From WGMK01 sp044359155 (GTDB taxonomy: Bacteria > Hydrogenedentota > Hydrogenedentia > Hydrogenedentales > JAEUWI01), in assembly GCA_044359155.1 (NCBI GenBank), contig JBIKMR010000207.1, positions 1-7,873 of the forward strand: a stretch of 7,873 nucleotides of DNA, given 5' to 3'. Positions 1-6,278 of the stretch are shown one piece after another. A program made the position numbers and the translations under genes. The notes beneath the pieces are model-generated. The model saw only the letters and a program-made list of their open reading frames with translations. It was not told the origin of the DNA and made no database searches. Each line of letters opens with the position of its first letter. Position 1 is the stretch's first letter.

Positions 1-1290
1 GGTTCGGGCACGTTGTTTCCCTCGCTCACCAGCCTGCACAGCATCGGCACGGCAGGCAGCTACATCACGCTGCAATTCAACACCCCGGTTACGGATGATC
101 CGTTGAACCCCATGGGCATGGACTTCATTGTATTCGGCAACGGCTATTGGGTGGGGGGATTTCCCGAGCGCCGCTGGACGGAGCCGGGCCTGGTCGAGAT
201 CATGCAGGACGCAAACAACAATGACCTGCCGGACGACACGTGGTACGTGATGCCGGGCAGCCGGGCGATTGTGCAGGCGCAGACTGCCACGGGCATTGCC
301 AACCCTTCGCCGTTGCTGGCGGATGCGGCGGGTATTGTGAATCCCAACACCACTGATGGGAATCCCAACAATGACGAGGAAGAGTACGACTGGGGCTACG
401 CCGACCTTGGGCCGGTGGACCAGGAGTATCGAGACAACTACCTGCGCCCGGACGATCCGTTGGCGCTAGGCTTGACGAGCGGATCGGGCGGGGGGGACGC
501 GTTCGACATTGCATGGGCGGTGGATGGGGCAGGGTTGCCTGCGGGGATTGCGTCGTTCTCTTTCATCCGCATCTGGACGCTGGTGCAAGGCAACGCGGTG
601 GGGCCGATAACCACCGAGGTGGACGCCGTGGCCGACGTGGCCCCGGATGTGGACACCGATGGCGACGGGGTGTTGGACGAGTGGGAGACGCGGGTGAGCG
701 GCACCGATCCCGCCAGCGCCGCCGAGACGGTGCTGCCGTTAGAAATCCCCGGCAGTCTGGGTGGCAGCGCTACGCCGGGCACGTTGCTGGGGACAGCGGA
801 AGACGTGGAGGGCAACGCCCTCACGCTCACTTCGGCGGGCTTGCGCTCGGGCGTGCGGGACTTCAACACCATGGTGGCCATTGCCTCCGCAGCCGATCCC
901 GGTGGCAGTATTGCCGGGCGGATAAAGAGCGACGCGGTTATAAAGTTCGATTGCTCTATCACGGACTTCCAAACGGCGCAGACCGCCAATGGCACATTCG
1001 TGATGGCCTATGCGGAGGGGGACATTGCCGGCCTAGCCGAAAGCCTGCTCACCCCGTGGCGTTACGAAAATGGCGCGTGGACGCAAGCGGGCATCAGCGG
1101 AGTGAGCATCGACGTGAACCAGAACCGCGTCAGCTTTCAATCGCGCTACCCCGGCACCTTTGTGCTGGCCTCAATTTCCGACAGCGGCCCCGGTGGACCC
1201 ATTCCTGGAATGCCCGTTGCCAGCGGTTGGGGCGTGGCCGTGTTGCTGGGCGCTATTACGGCCTATGGCAGGGGGCGCATACGCCGATGA
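1..1290 (+). CDS. Cell-surface protein with calcium-binding-type loops and an IPTL-like C-terminal sorting tag (5' partial)
   Basis: The reading frame is open from the first base, so the N-terminus (presumably a signal peptide) lies outside the window; the TTG at 13 is not a convincing start. Residues are numbered from the first codon. An N-terminal beta-rich region carries FIVFGNG (42-48) and an Asp/Asn-rich loop, DANNNDLPDD (70-79). A second loop, DTDGDGVLDEWE (218-229), followed by GTDP, is of the thrombospondin type 3 / EF-hand-like kind that normally binds calcium. The 230-390 region looks like an extracellular beta-sandwich, with WRYENGAW and a closing PGTFVLASI. The end is MPVASGWG (404-411), a hydrophobic stretch and a basic RGRIRR tail. 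This is the three-part layout of an exosortase-type sorting signal, with P, S, W and G spaced as in IPTL-CTERM. Surface export and tag processing are inferred; no ligand or enzyme activity can be named. The stop overlaps the next gene's start. Confidence 0.85.
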   Translation, partial: GSGTLFPSLTSLHSIGTAGSYITLQFNTPVTDDPLNPMGMDFIVFGNGYWVGGFPERRWTEPGLVEIMQDANNNDLPDDTWYVMPGSRAIVQAQTATGIANPSPLLADAAGIVNPNTTDGNPNNDEEEYDWGYADLGPVDQEYRDNYLRPDDPLALGLTSGSGGGDAFDIAWAVDGAGLPAGIASFSFIRIWTLVQGNAVGPITTEVDAVADVAPDVDTDGDGVLDEWETRVSGTDPASAAETVLPLEIPGSLGGSATPGTLLGTAEDVEGNALTLTSAGLRSGVRDFNTMVAIASAADPGGSIAGRIKSDAVIKFDCSITDFQTAQTANGTFVMAYAEGDIAGLAESLLTPWRYENGAWTQAGISGVSIDVNQNRVSFQSRYPGTFVLASISDSGPGGPIPGMPVASGWGVAVLLGAITAYGRGRIRR

Positions 1291-2171
1291 GGGGCAAGCC
1301 CGCACATAGGCGCGGCTTTACGCTGGTCGAGTTGCTGGTGTGCATTGCCATCATCGGTTTGCTGGCGTCGCTATTGCTGCCTGCGCTGGGTCGGGCGCGT
1401 GCGATGGCGAGACAGGCGCAGGGCAAGAACAACCTGCGGCAGTTGTTCCTGGCGAATGCCATGTACGCCAGCGAACACGATGGCCACTACGCGCCCGCTG
1501 CGCCAGACCTATACGACTTTCTGCTGCCGGGTGCGGCCCCTGATCACTTTGGCGGGCGCATTCGCTGGCACGGAGTGCGCGACACGCCCAACCCGAATTC
1601 TCCCTTCGACCCGAAGAAGGGGCCGTTTTCAGAATACCTGCCCGATGGCGGGCGCGTGCGCGAGTGCCCGGTGTTTACGGAATACCGCGAGCACGGCGAT
1701 GTGCCCAACGCTTTCGAGGGCGGTTCGGGCGGGTATGGCTACAACATGGTCTACGTGGGGTCGCGCCTTTCCCGCATGGACAACCCCGTCGAGGCCGTGC
1801 GCATGGGTATGCGCGATGTGGATATCGTGGACCCGGCCAGCACGATCATGTTTGCCGAGTCCGCCATGCCCCAGTCGGACCATCTGATCGAGTACAGCTT
1901 TCTCGAACCGCCGCTTCCGGTGAGCGTGGATAATCCCCACGGCGATCCCGATGCGGGCTACACCCTCTCTCCCTCGATGCACTTCCGCCACTATGGCCGG
2001 GTGAATGTGCTCTGGTGCGATGGCCACATTACCAGTGAGAAGATTGACTGGGCCCCAGACGCCAACGCCTATGGCGGCAACAACCGCCAGTGGGGCGTGG
2101 GGTGGTTTGGCCCGAAGTCGAATTACTATTTCGACAGCGGCGACAAGAAACAGGGCGAACAGCTGCAATAA
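1287..2171 (+). CDS. Pseudopilin-like protein with N-terminal methylation motif and H-X9-DG signature (DUF1559-like)
   Basis: This 294-residue protein starts with a short basic leader ending in Gly10, then FTLVELLVCIAIIGLLASLL. That is a type IV prepilin / type II secretion pseudopilin motif: cleavage is expected between G10 and F11, and Glu15 is the usual +5 acid. The hydrophobic helix (11-31) leads into ALGRARAMARQ and a soluble domain. Near the C-terminus H235 is followed nine residues later by D245-G246, the H-X9-DG signature of a large pseudopilin-like family expanded in Planctomycetota, Verrucomicrobiota and relatives. The ATG at 1287 is chosen because it places the methylation motif at the N-terminus; the frame is open far upstream, but that part is out-of-frame translation of the preceding gene. 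The ATGA overlap with that gene and a purine-rich AGGGGG 11 bases upstream suggest translational coupling. The family's role (pseudopilus, surface fibre or secretion) is largely unknown; a prepilin peptidase encoded elsewhere would be needed. Confidence 0.93.
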   Translation: MRGKPAHRRGFTLVELLVCIAIIGLLASLLLPALGRARAMARQAQGKNNLRQLFLANAMYASEHDGHYAPAAPDLYDFLLPGAAPDHFGGRIRWHGVRDTPNPNSPFDPKKGPFSEYLPDGGRVRECPVFTEYREHGDVPNAFEGGSGGYGYNMVYVGSRLSRMDNPVEAVRMGMRDVDIVDPASTIMFAESAMPQSDHLIEYSFLEPPLPVSVDNPHGDPDAGYTLSPSMHFRHYGRVNVLWCDGHITSEKIDWAPDANAYGGNNRQWGVGWFGPKSNYYFDSGDKKQGEQLQ

Positions 2172-2173
2172 GA

Positions 2174-2203
2174 ATCGCCCGCCCTGCGAACAGGACGGGC
2201 GAT
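2174..2203. terminator. Hairpin terminator between two convergent genes
   Basis: Arms ATCGCCCGCCCTG (2174-2186) and CAGGACGGGCGAT (2191-2203) enclose the tetraloop CGAA. There is one non-Watson-Crick position: C-A in + strand RNA, but a tolerated G-U in - strand RNA. The stem begins two bases after the stop of the upstream + gene and lies 24 bases beyond the stop of the - strand gene at 2228, so it can serve both. The flank on the - strand side reads TCTTATTG, a weak U-rich tract; the + strand side has no U-run. It is therefore best read as a terminator mainly for the - strand cytochrome gene, with likely bidirectional or 3'-end stabilising use. Confidence 0.72.
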
Positions 2204-2227
2204 GGAAATGCTCTTGCTGTCGTCCGG

Positions 2228-3280
2228 CTACATCGTAATCTCGACACCGTTGAAATGGGTGACCGCGTCGGCTTTGGTCCAGAATCCTGCGCCCCCGGTA
2301 TCGGGGAAGGTGGCGTCTTCACCCTCAAGCGTTACCGAGCCATCAAGCACGGCCTTGTATTTGGGGCCGTTGGCCTCTATGAGCAAGGGGAGCCATTCCT
2401 TTTCCGGCTTGCAGTCGGCGGTAGCCAACTGCTCGCGCTCGCCATTCACTACCTTATACACGCGCAGGTTTCCCTCGAGCGGGTTATAGCGCGCCACGTA
2501 ATAGTTGTCCTTGTCCTTCACCCGCCACATCAACCCGCCGCCCTGGTCTTCCTCGCCCGACACCGACTTCATCATCACCTGAATCGAGCCGTTCTGGAAG
2601 GGAACCTTGTCGGTCCACATGAGGTTGAAGGTGCCCGCACTTTCGTGGTTCACCGCAGTCACACCAAACACAATGCCGCCATCCGGCCCCGTCTGCCCGG
2701 GCACAACGCCCCACGTGGCAAGGGCGCCGTCCTGCTTGGTGGCTTCCACCTTGAAATGCTCGGCCATGCCAACGGCGGCGGCAGATTCCGCCAGCTCGGC
2801 GGCAGTCTTCTCAGGCGCGGGAGGGGCCTCAGGCGCAGGCGTGCCTTCGGGAGTGGGGGCAGGTGCGCCTGCCGACGGCGGCGTGGCGAAATCGTCGGGC
2901 CAGTTGGCACCCTGGTCGATCCACGCCCGCACCAAGCCAATCTGCTCGGGGGTCAACGGATCACCCTCGGGGGGCATCCGGTCAAAATTCTCGTTCGTGC
3001 CTGCCATCAACTGCACAATCAGGCTCTCGGCGCTCTTGCCCGCCACCAGCATGGGGCCTTCGGTGCCGCCCGTCATGGCGTCCGCCTTGGTGTGCATACG
3101 CAGGCCAGACTTTTTCTTCTCCGCGCCATGGCATTCGAGGCACTTGCTCTCGAAGATGGGCCAAATGTCCGCCTTGAAGTCCACGGTCTTTTCCGCCGGG
3201 GGCGGCAATTCCTGTGCAGAGGCACCGCCAACTCCAAGAGTCAACGCCGTAGCCAACCCAAGCAACATTCCTTTACGCAT
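2228..3280 (-). CDS. Secreted c-type cytochrome fused to a LamG / DUF1080-like domain
   Basis: This 350-residue protein has a signal peptide at 1-22 (basic MRKGM, a hydrophobic run, a GASA end). A cytochrome c domain covers about 33-130. It has the heme-attachment site CLECH (C47, C50, H51) in the context IWPIFESKCLECHG, and RMPPEG with Met102 as the likely second heme ligand. It closes with LVRAWIDQGANWP, typical of the PSCyt1-like cytochromes common in planctomycetes. A Pro/Ala/Glu-rich linker (about 133-165) connects it to a beta-sandwich (about 172-350) of the LamG / DUF1080 type, recognisable from GGGLMWRVKDKDNYYVARYN (248-267) and the following NLRVYKVVNGE. Expected location is the periplasm or outside the cell. 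The redox partner and the bound ligand, perhaps a sugar, are unknown. The start at 3280 is favoured over the longer frame from 3319 because it directly precedes the signal peptide and follows an excellent ribosome-binding site. It stands alone, transcribed away from the aminotransferase gene. Confidence 0.93.
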   Translation of the reverse strand: MRKGMLLGLATALTLGVGGASAQELPPPAEKTVDFKADIWPIFESKCLECHGAEKKKSGLRMHTKADAMTGGTEGPMLVAGKSAESLIVQLMAGTNENFDRMPPEGDPLTPEQIGLVRAWIDQGANWPDDFATPPSAGAPAPTPEGTPAPEAPPAPEKTAAELAESAAAVGMAEHFKVEATKQDGALATWGVVPGQTGPDGGIVFGVTAVNHESAGTFNLMWTDKVPFQNGSIQVMMKSVSGEEDQGGGLMWRVKDKDNYYVARYNPLEGNLRVYKVVNGEREQLATADCKPEKEWLPLLIEANGPKYKAVLDGSVTLEGEDATFPDTGGAGFWTKADAVTHFNGVEITM

Positions 3281-3291
3281 ATCACCTCCTT
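3281..3291 (-). promoter_or_regulatory. Near-perfect Shine-Dalgarno sequence of the cytochrome-fusion gene
   Basis: On the - strand this reads AAGGAGGTGAT directly before the ATG. It is an 11-base match to the standard anti-Shine-Dalgarno sequence at the 16S rRNA 3' end, with four bases between GGAGG and ATG. It fixes the start at 3280 and suggests strong translation. It is much stronger than the sites seen before the other genes in the window. Confidence 0.85.
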
Positions 3292-3338
3292 GCCGGGCTA
3301 ACCTATCGCCCGGAAACAAGCCCAGAGGCTAGCATACG

Positions 3339-3382
3339 GGCGGCAAATCCTGCAATGCTGTAAGGGCTGCCGCCGATTTGCC
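3339..3382. repeat. Overlapping inverted repeats in the divergent intergenic region
   Basis: The left element GGCGGCAAATC (3339-3349) can pair in two mutually exclusive ways: GGCGGCA with TGCCGCC at 3368-3374, or GGCAAATC with GATTTGCC at 3375-3382. The two right arms lie side by side and the left arms overlap by four bases. A separate short inverted repeat, CCGGGC / GCCCGG (3293-3298 and 3308-3313), sits nearer the cytochrome gene. The arrangement lies 22 bases before the GTG of the aminotransferase gene and could be an operator or a leader-RNA structure. Chance is a real alternative at this GC content. I see no convincing -35/-10 pair in this region. Confidence 0.4.
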
Positions 3383-3403
3383 ACCGAGGGGGGAAACCTG
3401 ACC

Positions 3404-4795
3404 GTGACTCGAAACGACTTTGCCGACATACAGGGCCGCCACTTTATGCAGTGCTGGTCTTCGCAGCGGGGCTATGCGCCGGTAGGGGTGGCGCGCACCG
3501 AAGGCTGCTGGATTCACACCACCGACGGGCGGCGGATATTCGACCTGCGTAGCGCGCACGAGTGCATTAACCTGGGGTTCAACCACCCGCGCGTGTTGGA
3601 CGCCATGCGCAAACAGATGGAGAGTGTGGTCTATGTGACGGATGATTTCGCAACTGAGCCGACCGCGCTGCTGGCGCAGAAGCTGGCGGCGATTGCGCCG
3701 GGCAGCCCGGACAAGCGGGTGTTCTTTTCGCAGAGTGGGGCGGGCGCGGTGGAGGCGGCCCTCAAGGGCGCAAGGATGTACAAGTACAACCAGCTGATGG
3801 CCCACGGCGGCGGTGGGTTGGACGCACCACGACAGTACCCCTTTCCTTACAAGATCATCGCGCGTTACAAGTCTTGGCACGGCTCGACCAGCGGGGCGTC
3901 GTCCGTAAGCGGGGATCCGCGCCGCTGGTTTCTGGAACCACACACGGTGCCGGGGGTGGTGTTTGCGCCAGAGGCCAACGCATTCCGCTCCCCCTTCGGC
4001 GGGAGCGGCGACGACGTGGACGCGAACCTGCACTACCTAGACTACATCATCGAGCAGGAGGGCGGCAGCAACAAGGTGGCGGCGATGATCATCGAGCCGG
4101 TGGTGGGGAGCAACGGGATCATTCCGCCGCCGCCCGGCTACATGGAAGGTATCGCCCGCATCTGCAAGAAGTGGGACCTATTGCTGATAGCCGACGAAAC
4201 CATGACCGGCATGGGGCGCACCGGCAAGATGCTGGCCATCGACCACTACGGTATCGAGCCAGACATCATCGTGATGGGGAAGGCGCTGGGCACGTATTGC
4301 CCGCTGGCCGCCACCATCTTTTCGAACAAGGTGGCTGCGTCATTCGACGACAACATCTTCGGCCACGGGCAAAGCTTCTCCGGCCATGCGCTAGGCTGCG
4401 CAGCCGCGCTTGCCAGCATCGCCGTGCTGGAAGAGGGCCTGCTCGACCACGCTGCCACAATGGGCAAGAAGCTGGGCGAGGCACTGCGCGAAATTGCGCC
4501 GCACCACCCCTGTGTGGGGGATGTGCGCGGGCTCGGGCTGTTCTGGACACTTGAGCTGGTGAAGGATGCCTCGTCGAAGGAAGCGCTGCGCAAGACCACC
4601 GAGAAGTACAGTGACACCATCGTCAAGACGGTATCCGACTTCCTCTTCAAGGAGAAGAACGTTTACGTCCCCTCCGACAAGTTCGGCATCTGGGTGGTGC
4701 CACCGCTCATCATCAACGAGGATGAATTGGGCTTTATTGTCAACGCCATTGACGATGCACTCACCCTCGCCGACCAACTGATCACGGAAAGCTGA
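3404..4795 (+). CDS. Class III PLP-dependent aminotransferase, taurine-pyruvate / omega-transaminase-like
   Basis: This 463-residue protein has the full length of a fold-type I class III aminotransferase, predicted cytosolic and PLP-dependent. Visible landmarks are the substrate/cofactor region INLGFNHPRV (56-64), the phosphate-binding loop SGAGAVEAA (111-119), YKSWHGST (155-162) for ring stacking, DETMTGMGRTGK (264-275) with Asp264 contacting the pyridine nitrogen, and DIIVMGKALG (287-296) with Lys293 as the Schiff-base lysine. The downstream SFSGHALGCAAAL (324-336) is also typical. The N-terminal region and KIIARY...GDPRRW look closest to the taurine-pyruvate / beta-alanine type subgroup, but the amino donor cannot be assigned from sequence. 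Odd point: the loop usually written GAEA reads GAGA here. The start is GTG at 3404; GAGGGGGGA nine bases upstream is a fair ribosome-binding site, and no ATG, GTG or TTG lies in frame closer upstream. It may be co-transcribed with the next two genes. Confidence 0.93.
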   Translation: MTRNDFADIQGRHFMQCWSSQRGYAPVGVARTEGCWIHTTDGRRIFDLRSAHECINLGFNHPRVLDAMRKQMESVVYVTDDFATEPTALLAQKLAAIAPGSPDKRVFFSQSGAGAVEAALKGARMYKYNQLMAHGGGGLDAPRQYPFPYKIIARYKSWHGSTSGASSVSGDPRRWFLEPHTVPGVVFAPEANAFRSPFGGSGDDVDANLHYLDYIIEQEGGSNKVAAMIIEPVVGSNGIIPPPPGYMEGIARICKKWDLLLIADETMTGMGRTGKMLAIDHYGIEPDIIVMGKALGTYCPLAATIFSNKVAASFDDNIFGHGQSFSGHALGCAAALASIAVLEEGLLDHAATMGKKLGEALREIAPHHPCVGDVRGLGLFWTLELVKDASSKEALRKTTEKYSDTIVKTVSDFLFKEKNVYVPSDKFGIWVVPPLIINEDELGFIVNAIDDALTLADQLITES

Positions 4796-4835
4796 GCGGT
4801 ATCGCTTCCCCCAATCCACGGTGTACCATCAGCCC

Positions 4836-6278
4836 ATGAGATATGTTTACCTGCTTCCAATCCTTGCCTGCGCCACCGTATTCGCGCAGGCTCCCGCCCT
4901 TTCCCTTGGCGCGAATCGCGAACTCTTCTGCGACCGCCACCTCATTGATCACCTTGATGGGGCGCAGCTTCGGTTGGCGACACCCGTGGCGCGGGAGACG
5001 GTGCTCCAGTTTGATGCGCCTTGGGAGGGGCGGTATTGCGGGTATGTGACTGTGCTGCAAGATGGCGACCGGTATCGCATGTATTACCGGGGCTTACCGA
5101 ATGCGGGCAAGGATGGCAGCGATGCGGAGGTGACGTGCTACGCGGAGAGTGCAGATGGTGTCGCATGGGCGAAGCCGCCTCTGGGACTTCATGAGGCGGG
5201 CGGCAGCACGGACAACAGCATCGTGCTCGCGGGGGCCGCGCCGTATTCGCACAACTTTGCGCCCTTCCTTGATGCGCGCCCCGGCGTGCCAGATTCCGAA
5301 CGCTACAAGGCCATTGCCGGGACATCTGACACCGGGCTGCATGGCTTTGTGTCGGCGGATGGTTTGCGCTGGCAGAAGCTGGACGGGCCGCTGATCACCG
5401 AGGGGGCATTCGATTCGCAGAACGTGGCGTTTTGGTCCGAGGCGGAAGGGCAGTACCTTTGCTATTTTCGCACGTGGAGCGAAGGAGGTTACAAGGGATA
5501 CCGCTCGGTGAGCCGGGCCACATCCAAGGACTTCCGCACGTGGAGCATGCCCGTTGCTATGACCTTTGGCGATACGCCCATGGAGCACCTGTACACCAAC
5601 CAGACTCAACCCTATTTCCGCGCGCCGCAGGTGTACGTGTCGCTCGCCGCGCGCTTCATGCCGGGGCGGCGGGTGTTGTCCGCCGAGGCGGCGCAGGCTG
5701 CGGGGGTGGAAGAGCAATACGCCGGGGATTGCAGCGACAGCGTGTTCATCACGTCGCGCGGGGGCAGCGTGTATAACCGCACCTTCATGGAGGGCTTCAT
5801 CAAGCCGGACATCGGGCTGAAGAACTGGAGCTCGCGCACCAACTATCCGGCTTGCGGCATTGTGCCCACGGGCGAGCAGGAGATGTCGTTCTACGTGCAA
5901 GCGGACTACGGCCAGCCCACGCACCACCTGGTGCGCTACACCCTGCGGCCGGATGGCTTCGCCTCGGTGTGGGGGCCGTATGCTGGGGGCGAGATGGTGA
6001 CGAAGCAGTTCACGTTTACGGGTGACCGCCTGCTGCTGAACTTCGCCACTTCTGCCGCTGGCGGTTTGCGAGTGGAAGTGCAGGACGCGGCGGGCGCGCC
6101 ATTGCCGGGCTTTGCACTGGACGATTGCCCCGTGATGCTAGGCAATTTTCTGGAGCAGCCCGTTGTTTGGAAGGACGCGTCTGCGTTAGGCTCGCTCGCG
6201 GGTCAGCCGATACGGCTGCGATTTGAATTGCAGGATGCGGAACTGTTTGCCCTGAGGTTTGCGGAAGGAGTGCAGTAA
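4836..6278 (+). CDS. Secreted beta-propeller protein, possibly a glycoside hydrolase, with C-terminal beta-sandwich
   Basis: The 480-residue product starts with a signal peptide (MRYVYLLPIL then ATVFAQA, cleavage expected near residue 19). Residues about 28-380 look like a five-bladed propeller of the GH32/GH43/GH68-like superfamily. RELFCDRHLID opens it, and recurring blade motifs are visible: YAESADGVAWAKP (102-114), FVSADGLRWQKL (171-182) and ATSKDFRTWSMP (228-239). Acidic positions that could be catalytic include D33, D193 and D298/D301, but I cannot assign them. The C-terminal part (about 385-478) is a beta-sandwich with KQFTFTGDRLLLNFATSAAG, GFALDD and PIRLRFELQDAELFALRF, resembling modules at the ends of secreted propeller proteins from planctomycete-like bacteria. 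The substrate is unknown, presumably a polysaccharide or glycan. The start at 4836 is preferred over an in-frame GTG at 4821 because it begins the signal peptide directly; neither has a clear ribosome-binding site. The stop abuts the next start codon. Confidence 0.85.
   Translation: MRYVYLLPILACATVFAQAPALSLGANRELFCDRHLIDHLDGAQLRLATPVARETVLQFDAPWEGRYCGYVTVLQDGDRYRMYYRGLPNAGKDGSDAEVTCYAESADGVAWAKPPLGLHEAGGSTDNSIVLAGAAPYSHNFAPFLDARPGVPDSERYKAIAGTSDTGLHGFVSADGLRWQKLDGPLITEGAFDSQNVAFWSEAEGQYLCYFRTWSEGGYKGYRSVSRATSKDFRTWSMPVAMTFGDTPMEHLYTNQTQPYFRAPQVYVSLAARFMPGRRVLSAEAAQAAGVEEQYAGDCSDSVFITSRGGSVYNRTFMEGFIKPDIGLKNWSSRTNYPACGIVPTGEQEMSFYVQADYGQPTHHLVRYTLRPDGFASVWGPYAGGEMVTKQFTFTGDRLLLNFATSAAGGLRVEVQDAAGAPLPGFALDDCPVMLGNFLEQPVVWKDASALGSLAGQPIRLRFELQDAELFALRFAEGVQ
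6265..6270 (+). promoter_or_regulatory. Shine-Dalgarno site supporting a TTG start
   Basis: AAGGAG lies eight bases before the TTG at 6279, inside the last codons of the upstream propeller gene. The good match and spacing support TTG as the true start of the membrane-protein gene, ahead of the in-frame ATG at 6327. Confidence 0.75.

Noticed and set aside
438..995. Open frame of 185 codons on the - strand inside the surface-protein gene
   Set aside because: Its composition is low-complexity Ser/Ala/Pro, and it lies wholly opposite a clear surface-protein frame.
513..1286. Upstream extension of the pseudopilin frame to 513
   Set aside because: This stretch is out-of-frame translation of the surface-protein gene. 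The methylation motif must be at the N-terminus, so the start is 1287.
2090..3301. Open frame of about 400 codons on the + strand opposite the cytochrome gene
   Set aside because: It is an antisense shadow produced by high GC. It begins inside the pseudopilin gene, its translation is rich in Arg, His and Gly with no recognisable domain, and the opposite frame has a signal peptide, heme motif and ribosome-binding site.
4793..4816. Short AGCG-GTAT-CGCT hairpin after the aminotransferase gene
   Set aside because: A four-base-pair stem without a U-run is too weak to call a terminator.
4836..4892. Possible lipoprotein signal (ILAC) in the propeller protein
   Set aside because: The hydrophobic part before the Cys is very short and the hydrophobic run continues past it to AQA, which fits ordinary signal peptidase cleavage better.
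5094..5927. Open frame of 277 codons on the - strand inside the propeller gene
   Set aside because: It is a shadow frame with no domain, a skewed Arg/His composition and no ribosome-binding site considered convincing.
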